Shown here one piece after another: positions 57,203-64,000 of a DNA stretch of 64,000 nucleotides. This DNA is from Bog-366 sp963722555 (GTDB lineage Bacteria; Acidobacteriota; Terriglobia; UBA7540), in the NCBI GenBank assembly GCA_963722555.1, contig CAVRNQ010000007.1, positions 1,922,001 to 1,986,000 of the forward strand, read 5' to 3'. A program made the translations under genes and the position numbers. The notes under the pieces are model-generated. The model was not told the origin of the DNA. It ran no database searches and saw nothing but the letters and a program-made list of their open reading frames with translations. How positions within the stretch are numbered: position 1 is the first letter of the stretch; each line of letters opens with the position of its first letter.

Positions 57203-57450
57203 CACGCCAAGGTGGGTCGCTTGCAGGGCTTGCAGTTAGGGGCCAAGATTCGGCAAGTCTTGCCCAGCGGCGGAACGAATCTGCCGCCAGCTGCCCGGCA
57301 CGGGAGGCGCCATGCCCTTACAGGGCATCCAGGTTCGGCGAGACTGCTCCCAGAGGACAGGCGCGGAATCGCGGGCGTCGAGCGGGGCCGCGAAGAATCC
57401 ACCCGCACGTGTCCCAGAACGCCGGGTCGCGTTTGCGATGTGAGGAGATC

Positions 57451-58179
57451 ATGATTACGAATGAGGCGGAAATTCGGGTTGCATTGCAGGCCATACTGGT
57501 CAGTGTGCTGGCTCTGTATGGCTTTTGGGGTTGCGCATTTGTGGTGCTCTTCATCCTCTTGCCGTGGAGGCCGTTCCTTTCCGTAGGGAGTTACCTGGCA
57601 CAGCCCGTCGTCGATTGGCGTGTCCGCAAAGCCCGTGACCGTCATGAGAGAGGGATGGCGCAGATTGAGCAGGAACTGGATGCCTTCCTGAAGGAGCCAA
57701 GAAGCAAGTCCACCCCTCCCGTGCCGATGCCCAAAGCGGAGGCGGCCGCGAAGCCCGTCCAGCCCAAATCGCAGGTGGCCGAGAAGCCCGCCCAGCCCAA
57801 AGCGCCCCCGCCGCTGGAAGCCTTCATGCCGGACCCGGTAAATGAACCCTCCCTCCAGGAACTAACCCTGACGGCGCAAAATCTCTCTGCCACGTTGGCC
57901 ATACCGCCGGCCATCAAGGATCACGTCCGGAACCTGCCCCAGGGCGCTTTCAACAACATGGACCTGGAGGTCGAGCAGGTGAAGTTTCACGGTGACACGG
58001 CTGAGGCCTACGTCAAGTTCCAGAGCCCGAACGTGAAAGAGCTGGTTATCCATCAGCGCTACGTCCTGCGGAAGTCTGGCGGACAGTGGCAAGTCGAATC
58101 CCGCCAGCCGGCCAATGGCTCAAGCAATCTGCCCCCCTATCCCGTCCCGACCTGGAAGCAGCCGATGAGGCTTGCGTAA
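57451..58179 (+). CDS. membrane-anchored protein of unknown function
   Basis: A 242-residue protein with one membrane segment near the N-terminus (ILVSVLALYGFWGCAFVVLFILLPW, quoted in part), a basic stretch (VRKARDRHERG), a coiled helix, then a Pro/Ala/Lys-rich linker with tandem PKAEAAAKPVQPKSQ / VAEKPAQPKA units, and a ~110-residue C-terminal domain ending EAYVKFQSP, VIHQRYVLRKSGGQWQVESRQ, a strand pattern like NTF2-like or DUF4878 domains. The start is clear: GAGGAG six bases before the ATG; the frame is open to 57070 but without that signal. Function unknown. It is followed by a terminator-like hairpin. Confidence 0.7.
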   Translation: MITNEAEIRVALQAILVSVLALYGFWGCAFVVLFILLPWRPFLSVGSYLAQPVVDWRVRKARDRHERGMAQIEQELDAFLKEPRSKSTPPVPMPKAEAAAKPVQPKSQVAEKPAQPKAPPPLEAFMPDPVNEPSLQELTLTAQNLSATLAIPPAIKDHVRNLPQGAFNNMDLEVEQVKFHGDTAEAYVKFQSPNVKELVIHQRYVLRKSGGQWQVESRQPANGSSNLPPYPVPTWKQPMRLA

Positions 58180-58228
58180 CCCGGGCAGCAAGCCGTGCCC
58201 GGGGAGCAACGATACCACGCTCCCACCC

Positions 58229-58270
58229 TTTGAAGACGCCGCTCCGAGGGACGGCGCCTTCAAGTTATTT
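58229..58270 (+). terminator. probable rho-independent terminator
   Basis: Stem TTTGAAG-A-CGCCG paired with CGGCG-C-CTTCAAG (one mismatch in the middle), loop CTCCGAGGGA, followed by TTATTT. Lies 50 bases after the membrane-protein stop and upstream of the bshC promoter. Confidence 0.65.
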
Positions 58271-58393
58271 GTGCAAACCCTGCAACCCTGATCTCCATCT
58301 ACCCTGTCCCGTAACCGGTTGTCAGCATCCGCATCCAATTTCTTAAGGAGGATCCATTGAGCCGCGCGAGCTCGCTCTGACGGTCTGCTGAGC

Positions 58394-58422
58394 TTGCCGC
58401 CCTTGGGCAGACCGTGTAGGAT
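58394..58422 (+). promoter_or_regulatory. sigma-70-type promoter of bshC
   Basis: TTGCCG (58394-58399), 17 bases, TAGGAT (58417-58422). The expected start is at about 58428-58430, only a few bases before the bshC ATG at 58434, so the message may have almost no leader. TAGGAT is also the -10 of the toxin-antitoxin promoter. Confidence 0.6.
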
Positions 58423-58433
58423 ATTTGCATCTC

Positions 58434-60059
58434 ATGACTGCGACTTGTACCCCTTACACTGACGTCCCGCACTCCAGCGCGCTGCTGATCGACTACCTCT
58501 ACCACTACGACCGTGTCAGCCAGTTCTACCACGGCTCGCCTTATGATCCCGCGAGCTATCAGAAGGTGGCAACGGAGCTGGGTGCCTTCGAAACCACGCG
58601 CCGGGAGATGATCGAGGTCCTGGCGCGACAGAACCAGGACTTGGACTGTCCGGAACCGACCCGGGCGAACCTCCAGCGGCTGAGAGAACCCGGAACGTTC
58701 GCCGTGGTGACGGGGCAGCAAGTGGGGTTGTTTTCCGGGCCGGCCTTTACTCTTTATAAAGCGCTCACCGCAGTCCGCCTCGCGCAGTCGCTTTCTGAGC
58801 AGGGCTTGCCGTGCGTTCCCATTTTCTGGCTGGCCACGGAGGACCACGACTTGGCGGAAGTTGCCGAGGCAGCCACTTTCGATGAGGAACATAATCTGAT
58901 CCCGCTGCGTGATTCGGGTGATCGCCCTTCGCCCCGTTCGCCGGTGGGCCAGGTGCGGCACACGGCGGAAGTCGCTGCCGCGCTCGACCAACTGGAAGCG
59001 GCGCTGCCGCCGGGTGAGGCGCGCACGCGATTGCTCCAAGACCTGCGCGAGTGTTATGAACCCGGCAGCACGTGGGGCCGCAGCTTTGCGAAGTTCTTGA
59101 CCCGGCTCTTTGGCCGCTGGGGTGTGATTTTGATGGACCCCCTGGACGAATCCGTGCACCGGCTTAGCGTGCGGGTTTATGAGCAGGCGCTCGCCCGGGC
59201 CGCTGAACTCCGCACCCAGATTTTGGATCGCTCGCACGCCCTCGTCCAGCGTGGCTATCACACCCAGGTGCACGTCGGAGAGGACTCGACCTTGGTTTTT
59301 GTGGCTAAGCACGGCGATCGCGTGCCACTTCATCAACGGGACGCAAAGTTCTTTTTGGATGGCAAGGAGGAAGTGTCTCTCGGGCAGTTGCAGTCCTGGC
59401 TGGCCGAGCGGCCTCTGGACTTCTCATCCAACGTGCTGTTGCGGCCCTTGGTCCAGGATATCCTCCTGCCCACGCTCGCTTATGTGGCTGGCCCTTCCGA
59501 GCTGGCATATCTCGGACAGGCGCAGTCGCTCTACCAGGCTTTCGGCCGGCCGCAGCCCGTTGTCTTCCCGCGTGCCGCCTTCACGCTGCTGGACGCACGG
59601 GTGGAACGTTTGATGGAGAAGTACAAATTGCGCCTGGAAGACGTCTGGCAGGGCGAGGACCATTTGAGCCGCAAGATTGCCGCCACGAGTTTTGCCGAGG
59701 GCTGGTCGGAGCGTTTCGATCAGGGTGAACGCGATCTGGAACAGCTCCTCAATCGTTTTCATGCGGACATCGAAAAGCTCGACCCCACGCTGCTCGATAC
59801 GCTCGAGCACGCCAAAGAGAAGATGAAATATCAAATGGAAAGACTGCGAGGCAAGCTGACCCGGGCGGCGCTGGGCCGTTCGGACCTCCTCGCGCGTCAC
59901 GAGCAGGCCCTGCTGCGCTTTCTCCTGCCGCACAAGGATCTTCAGGAAAGGCGTGTGGGCGGTGTCTCTTTTCTGGGGCGAAAGGGCTACGAGCTGCTGG
60001 ACCATTTGCTGGCTCACATCCAAACGCGTTGTTCAGATCACCAAGCTATCAGTTACTGA
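58434..60059 (+). CDS. bshC: bacillithiol biosynthesis cysteine-adding enzyme
   Basis: Last step of bacillithiol synthesis: adds cysteine to GlcN-malate. The 541-residue protein has normal BshC length and motifs: LLIDYLYHYDRVSQFYHG at the start, TGQQVGLFSGPAFTLYKA (nucleotide site), VPIFWLATEDHDLAEV, a FFLDGKEE stretch and LAYVAGPSELAYLGQ, then a long coiled-coil part (FHADIEKLDPTLLDTLEHAKEKMKYQMERL) and NPxE-like end. The ATG at 58434 is chosen; a TTG three codons earlier is possible. bshA and bshB are not in the window. It shows that this organism uses bacillithiol as its low-molecular-weight thiol. Confidence 0.93.
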   Translation: MTATCTPYTDVPHSSALLIDYLYHYDRVSQFYHGSPYDPASYQKVATELGAFETTRREMIEVLARQNQDLDCPEPTRANLQRLREPGTFAVVTGQQVGLFSGPAFTLYKALTAVRLAQSLSEQGLPCVPIFWLATEDHDLAEVAEAATFDEEHNLIPLRDSGDRPSPRSPVGQVRHTAEVAAALDQLEAALPPGEARTRLLQDLRECYEPGSTWGRSFAKFLTRLFGRWGVILMDPLDESVHRLSVRVYEQALARAAELRTQILDRSHALVQRGYHTQVHVGEDSTLVFVAKHGDRVPLHQRDAKFFLDGKEEVSLGQLQSWLAERPLDFSSNVLLRPLVQDILLPTLAYVAGPSELAYLGQAQSLYQAFGRPQPVVFPRAAFTLLDARVERLMEKYKLRLEDVWQGEDHLSRKIAATSFAEGWSERFDQGERDLEQLLNRFHADIEKLDPTLLDTLEHAKEKMKYQMERLRGKLTRAALGRSDLLARHEQALLRFLLPHKDLQERRVGGVSFLGRKGYELLDHLLAHIQTRCSDHQAISY

Positions 60060-60305
60060 AACCCGCGGTAGTGCCTGCTGGCGGTGCCGGCCGGTCAGGC
60101 TCGACTGGCGGAAGCCGGATTTTTCACCGAGCTACGTCATTTCCTTGCGGGCGGCCAGACGAGAATGACCCAGGGGGATGAGAGATTGGTGCTCAACGTC
60201 CCCCGTGCGCTTACCATAGCTCGCCGGCGAAAGCACAGACCTGCCTCGCCCGCTGCGCGGGGATGTTATAGTCTATAATTCTAGGGCTACTCCCTTGGAG
60301 TCTTT

Positions 60306-61136
60306 ATGCACGATGCTTGCTTGTGGACGGCGCTCGCCCTTTACGGCCTGGGCATCCTGCTCATCGTCCCTTCGGTCAAACGGCGGCGGCCGTCGCTGTC
60401 GCCCGCTTCCCTGGGCGCGTTGGGCCTCGGCTTGCTGGCCCACGCGGGCGCCCTGGCGACGGAAGCCGCACGCATCCATCGCCTGCCGGTCACGGACGTG
60501 CGCAGCGCGCTTTCGTTCTACGCGTTCCTGGTGACCCTGGCGTTTTTCTTCGTGTACCTGCGCTACCGGATTGCCTCCCTGGGTCTCTTCATGCTCCCGC
60601 TCGTCTTCCTGCTCACGCTGATCTCCGCGTTGCATGCGAGCGGTCCTTTTGATTCGTCGGCTTTTCGCGGTGGGTGGCTGCTGGTGCATATCAGCTCGAT
60701 TTTCCTCGGTTACACCGCCCTTTTCCTGACGTTCGTGGCCGCAATCATGTACCTGATTCAGGAGCGCGAACTGAAGTCCAGGCAGCCGCGGGGGTTCTAT
60801 TACCGGCTGCCCTCGCTCGAGGTCTGCGACGAGATCCACTACCGCTCGCTGGTGTTAGGACTTCCTTTCTTGAGCTTGGGCATCCTGACTGGGTTCGTCT
60901 GGGCCAGCCGGACGTGGAAGGGTCCGTGGGAGCTCGATCCGAAGATTCTGGCGTCGCTGGTGACGTGGCTCATTTACCTCGTACTTTTCTCGACGCGGGT
61001 GAGCGGCGCCTGGCGCGGGCGACGCGCCGCCTACATCGCCGTCTTCGGTTTTGCCGCAATCCTGGTGACATTCGTGGGCATCAGCCTGCTAAGCGGGCAG
61101 CATGGGTACATCCCCAAGCTGCGAGAAATGCCGTGA
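60306..61136 (+). CDS. CcsA/HemX-type cytochrome c assembly membrane protein
   Basis: A 276-residue inner-membrane protein with eight predicted helices, belonging to the cytochrome c assembly (CcsA/HemX) family. It has the region SGPFDSSAFRGGWLLVHISSIFLGYTALFL with a conserved His, and the tryptophan-rich motif TWKGPWELDPKILASLVTW, related to the WWD-type haem-handling motif of CcsA. Placed 160 bases upstream of hemA it matches the HemX gene position seen in many bacteria, where HemX affects HemA level. Start ATG at 60306. Confidence 0.85.
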   Translation: MHDACLWTALALYGLGILLIVPSVKRRRPSLSPASLGALGLGLLAHAGALATEAARIHRLPVTDVRSALSFYAFLVTLAFFFVYLRYRIASLGLFMLPLVFLLTLISALHASGPFDSSAFRGGWLLVHISSIFLGYTALFLTFVAAIMYLIQERELKSRQPRGFYYRLPSLEVCDEIHYRSLVLGLPFLSLGILTGFVWASRTWKGPWELDPKILASLVTWLIYLVLFSTRVSGAWRGRRAAYIAVFGFAAILVTFVGISLLSGQHGYIPKLREMP

Positions 61137-61138
61137 TT

Positions 61139-61290
61139 CTCGGGATTCGGGACTCGGGATTTGCGATTAGGGTTTCGGGATTTGTAATTCGGGGTTCGCG
61201 ATGCGGGATTCGTAATTCGGGATTTGGAGTGGTCTTGCCGAATCCCTAACCCCGAATCCCGGACCCCGAGTCCCGAGTCCCGAACCCCGC
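61139..61290. repeat. opposed heptamer arrays between ccsA/hemX and hemA
   Basis: Left arm (about 61145-61230): GGGATTC, GGGACTC, GGGATTT, GCGATTA, GGGTTTC, GGGATTT, GTAATTC, GGGGTTC, GCGATGC, GGGATTC, GTAATTC, GGGATTT. Right arm (61240-61289): GAATCCC, TAACCCC, GAATCCC, GGACCCC, GAGTCCC, GAGTCCC, GAACCCC. The right arm is the reverse-complement type, so the whole could fold into a long hairpin that ends nine bases before the hemA ATG. Confidence 0.8.
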
Positions 61291-61298
61291 ATGGAACT

Positions 61299-62564
61299 AT
61301 GAACTTAACCCTATTGGGCATCAATCACCGCACCGCGCCGGTGGAATTCCGGGAGAAGATGAATTTCCCGGAAGCACGCCTGGCCGAAGCCGTTTCCGAT
61401 CTGGTGCACCGCGCGGGCATCCGCGAGGGGATGATTCTCTCCACCTGCAACCGGGTGGAAGTGGCGACCTCCGCCGAGGACGAGGTGGACGCGGAGGCCG
61501 TCATCCGCCGCTTCCTGGCGGACCATCACCATTGTGACTTGGCCCAATTCGCGCACTTCTTTTATCGCCTGCGGCAGCAGGACGTGGTGCGGCACCTGTT
61601 TCGGGTGGCGGCGAGTCTGGATTCGATGATCCTCGGTGAGCCGCAGATTCTGGGGCAGATCAAGCAGGCCTATGCTGTGGCGCGCACGGTGGGGGGGCTT
61701 AACGGCACGCTGAACGAAGTGGTGACCCAGGCGCTGGCGGTGGCGCGGCGCGTGCGGCGGGAAACGGCGCTGGGTTCGGCGGCCGTATCGGTCTCCTATG
61801 CGGCAGTAGAGTTGGCCAAGAAGATCTTCGGCAATCTCAGCGGCAAAACCATTTTTGTGGTCGGCGCCGGCAAGATGAGCGAACTGGCCGCCAAGCACCT
61901 GCTGAGCAGCGGCGCCAGCAACATCCTGGTCAGTAATCGCACGTACGAACGCGCGGTGGAATTGGCCGCGGCGTTTCACGGCACCGCTGTGCGCTTCGAA
62001 GAGCTTTTTGACCACCTTGGCCAAGCCGACATCGTGATTAGCTCGACCGGCGCGCCCCACACCATCATCGGCAAACCTCAGGTTGAGAAGATCCTGGCCG
62101 CGCGCAGGAACCGTCCGGTGTTTTTCGTGGATATCGCCGTGCCGCGCAATGTTGATCCGGCTGTCAATGAATTAGATAATGCCTTTGTTTATGATATTGA
62201 CGATCTGGGGCACGTTGTTGAGGCCAATAAGAAGCAGCGCGAACGCGAGGCGGTGTGGGCGGAGGACATCGTCCAGGCCGAAGTGCAAAAGACCATGAAA
62301 CGCCTGGCGGCGCACGACGTGGTGCCGACCATCGTGGCGCTGGAAGACCGTCTGAACCGTATCCGCCACAGTGAAATGGAGCGCTATCAGGGCCGGCTGG
62401 GAAGCCTCACACCTGAGCAGCGCCAGGCCGTCGAGGCCCTGACGCGGGGCATGATGAACAAAATCCTGCACGGCCCCATCACGGAACTTAAGAGCGGCGT
62501 CGGTGAGCCGGAACAGGCGGCGCTGGTGAGGTTGATTCAGAGAATCTTTGGGCTTGGCGAGTAG
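61299..62564 (+). CDS. hemA: glutamyl-tRNA reductase
   Basis: First committed step of C5 tetrapyrrole synthesis: reduces glutamyl-tRNA to glutamate-1-semialdehyde. The 421-residue protein begins MNLTLLGINHRTAPVEFREKM; the catalytic Cys is in MILSTCNRVEVATSA; then RHLFRVAASLDSMILGEPQILGQIKQAY and the NADPH domain with VVGAGKMSELAAKHLLSSGASNI, VISSTGAPH and FFVDIAVPRNVDPAV. The C-terminal helical dimerisation domain ends near ALVRLIQRIFGLGE. The ATG at 61299 is chosen as family start; the frame is open to 61224 but that is the heptamer array. Operon with hemC. Confidence 0.95.
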   Translation: MNLTLLGINHRTAPVEFREKMNFPEARLAEAVSDLVHRAGIREGMILSTCNRVEVATSAEDEVDAEAVIRRFLADHHHCDLAQFAHFFYRLRQQDVVRHLFRVAASLDSMILGEPQILGQIKQAYAVARTVGGLNGTLNEVVTQALAVARRVRRETALGSAAVSVSYAAVELAKKIFGNLSGKTIFVVGAGKMSELAAKHLLSSGASNILVSNRTYERAVELAAAFHGTAVRFEELFDHLGQADIVISSTGAPHTIIGKPQVEKILAARRNRPVFFVDIAVPRNVDPAVNELDNAFVYDIDDLGHVVEANKKQREREAVWAEDIVQAEVQKTMKRLAAHDVVPTIVALEDRLNRIRHSEMERYQGRLGSLTPEQRQAVEALTRGMMNKILHGPITELKSGVGEPEQAALVRLIQRIFGLGE

Positions 62565-62610
62565 GACGGGAGCACCCAGGAAGCGGCCGGGCGCGAACTG
62601 ATGAGCAGGT

Positions 62611-62695
62611 GTAGCGCGGACCTGTTCTGTAGGTCCGCGGCTCGTCCCCTATGGGCAAGGAAAAGCCGCGGACCTACAGAACAGGTCCGCGCTAC
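62611..62695. repeat. perfect long hairpin, family B copy 2
   Basis: Same 30-bp arms as at 9575-9659 (from GTAGCGCGGACCTGTTCTGT), with the ~25-base loop in the opposite orientation. It lies just after hemA and before family C copy 2, between hemA and hemC. Confidence 0.85.
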
Positions 62696-62703
62696 CCTTC
62701 CTC

Positions 62704-62912
62704 TTAGGTTGGTGACTGTTCATGACCCCTCACCCGGCCCGCGTCGGCTCGTGAAAGCGCCGGTCGCGGCCCACCCTCTCCCCAAGGGAGAGGGCGGAAA
62801 TCAACAATCCCAACCCTCTCCCTTGGGAAGAGGGTGGCCGACGAAGGAGGCAGGGTGAGGGGTCTTTCCCTTGACCCTGGAGCGACTGCCCGACATTGCT
62901 TTCTGCGCTCGC
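62704..62912 (-). repeat. dispersed repeat, family C copy 2 (inverted)
   Basis: Begins TTAGGTTGGTGACTGTTCA and ends GCTTTCTGCGCTCGCG, the reverse complement of the block order at 29631-29920. Contains CCACCCTCTCCCC, GGGAGAGGG and GCCGACGAAGGAGGC. About 80 bases shorter than copy 1. It separates hemA from hemC. Confidence 0.75.
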
Positions 62913-62983
62913 GTCAGTACCCTGTTGAATGCGACTTAGTATGATAAGGTGCGGATCGACTCCCGGCTTATGACTTGTCACCC

Positions 62984-63934
62984 ATGAAACTCACCCTCGG
63001 CACACGCGGATCGAAGCTGGCGCAGTGTCAGGCACACTGGGTGCGCGAACAGCTTGCCGCCGCAGGCCACGAGATCGAAGTCCGCGTCATCAAGACCACC
63101 GGCGATAAGCTGCAGACCTTTGCGCCGGACCAACCGCTGCCGGCGTCCATCGCCGGGACGGTGGCGGAAGCTGGAACCAAGGGCCTGTTCATCAAGGAAA
63201 TTGAGGAAGCTCTGCTGGCCCGCGAAGTGGATGTGGCTGTCCACAGCCTCAAGGACCTGCCGACCGAGCAGCCCGCGGGGCTCGTCCTGGTGGCCGTGCC
63301 GCAGCGAGGGGACGCGCGCGATGTTCTCATCGTCCGCGACGGAGAACCGCTCGCGAGCCTGCCCCAGGGTGCGCGCGTCGCCACCAGCAGCCTGCGGCGG
63401 CAGACGCAACTGCGCGCGCTGCGGCCCGACCTCACCTATGTCGCCATACGGGGTAACCTCGACACGCGCCTGCGCAAGCTCGAGCGCGGCGATTGTGAAG
63501 CGCTGGTGGTGGCTGCGGCGGGCGTGCACCGGCTGGGTCTGGGCGAGCGTATCACGGCGTACTTCAGTTTTGACCAGATGTGCCCAGCGGTGGGCCAGGG
63601 CGCGCTGGGCATCGAAATTCGTGCCCGCGATCCGAGCGCTCGCGAAGCCGTCGAGCCCCTCGACCACCTCGCCACGCACCATGCGGTGCGCGCGGAGCGG
63701 GCGCTGCTGCGCCGCCTCGGCGGCGGTTGCCAGGTGCCTATCGCCGCCTACGCCGGACAGGAAGACGCACAGTTGCGATTGCAAGGGCTGGTCGCTAACC
63801 TGGACGGGACGCAGGTGATCCGCGCCCGGGGCGAGGGGAGTGCCTCCGACCCCGAAGCGCTGGGCGCTGCCGTGGCCGAAGACCTGCTGCGCCAGGGCGC
63901 GCGGGAGATTCTTGACTCACTCGGCAAGGGGTAG
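62984..63934 (+). CDS. hemC: hydroxymethylbilane synthase (porphobilinogen deaminase)
   Basis: Links four porphobilinogens into hydroxymethylbilane in tetrapyrrole synthesis. The 316-residue protein has LTLGTRGSKLAQCQAHWV, IKTTGDKLQ, the catalytic region FIKEIEEALLAREVDVAVHSLKDLPTEQPAGLVLVAVP with Asp (VDVAVHSLKD), TSSLRRQTQLRALRPDL, QGALGIE, and the dipyrromethane-binding Cys in RRLGGGCQVPIAAYAG. The ATG at 62984 (MKLTLGTRG) is the family start. Follows hemA by 420 bases, which hold two repeat families. hemD probably continues past the window end. Confidence 0.95.
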   Translation: MKLTLGTRGSKLAQCQAHWVREQLAAAGHEIEVRVIKTTGDKLQTFAPDQPLPASIAGTVAEAGTKGLFIKEIEEALLAREVDVAVHSLKDLPTEQPAGLVLVAVPQRGDARDVLIVRDGEPLASLPQGARVATSSLRRQTQLRALRPDLTYVAIRGNLDTRLRKLERGDCEALVVAAAGVHRLGLGERITAYFSFDQMCPAVGQGALGIEIRARDPSAREAVEPLDHLATHHAVRAERALLRRLGGGCQVPIAAYAGQEDAQLRLQGLVANLDGTQVIRARGEGSASDPEALGAAVAEDLLRQGAREILDSLGKG

Positions 63935-64000
63935 CAGTTTGCCCCTCGGCGGATAGGAGGGTGGGAGCGCGTCATTCCTGGTAAGGCGGGACGAGACTTT

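Noticed and set aside
57070..57450. 127-codon upstream extension of the membrane protein
   Set aside because: Includes the sigma-54-like site and leader; the ATG at 57451 has GAGGAG at ideal distance and is followed at once by the membrane segment.

Overview
The window is GC-rich chromosomal DNA from a diderm bacterium, most likely an acidobacterium. This is inferred from gene content: TolC-type exporter, LPS-type glycosyltransferases and a PagL-like deacylase (outer membrane); BshC (bacillithiol); split-subunit methylmalonyl-CoA mutase; two acidobacterial-style secreted coiled-coil proteins; and very many short palindromic repeats between genes. No rRNA, tRNA or CRISPR array was recognised.

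Layout. 1-8 kb: tail of an M28 peptidase, TerC, NadB, an overlapping aroB-menG pair, a secreted peptidoglycan-binding protein and an HtrA protease. 8-17 kb: M20 amidohydrolase, GH29 fucosidase, PQQ-type beta-propeller, EamA permease, a DRE-TIM acyltransferase, a Cys-rich mini-protein and TruA. 17.5-25 kb: TolC-like protein, then an acyl-CoA cluster (mutase large subunit, IS4-family element, B12-binding subunit, short enoyl-CoA hydratase, SCP2-like protein, YbgC thioesterase). 25-30 kb: HutH-type ammonia-lyase, GT2 and GT4 glycosyltransferases, prepilin peptidase. 30-36 kb: DinB, purQ-purL, and the tandem secreted paralogues. 36-43 kb: aldehyde dehydrogenase, GH51 arabinofuranosidase, then an accessory patch with a group II intron that has lost its reverse transcriptase and an OLD-like ATPase/nuclease broken by one in-frame TGA. 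44-48.8 kb: hrcA-grpE-dnaJ, PagL-like protein, signal peptidase I. 49-56 kb: carA and carB, separated by a toxin-antitoxin pair, a relic of a carA 3' end, a small coiled-coil gene and the second IS copy; then a HOGA/DapA-type aldolase. 57-64 kb: a membrane protein with a candidate sigma-54 promoter, bshC, then ccsA/hemX-hemA-hemC.

The most unusual features are non-coding. Two 1,319-bp IS copies look identical, lie in opposite orientation about 28.5 kb apart, and carry the same 9-bp target duplication relative to the element. Both targets lie inside degenerate 7-bp tandem arrays, and both insertions separate genes for two subunits of one enzyme (mutase; carbamoyl-phosphate synthase). Similar heptamer-periodic arrays lie before hutH, carA, carB, hemA and the mutase small subunit. 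A MITE-like family (outer ends CAGGCTGCGGAAAAAC) occurs six times, and several other inverted-repeat families recur. No complete new multi-gene system is evident; the best candidates for new biology are the heptamer arrays with their IS targeting, the secreted SLGD-motif paralogue pair, and the car-locus insertion.
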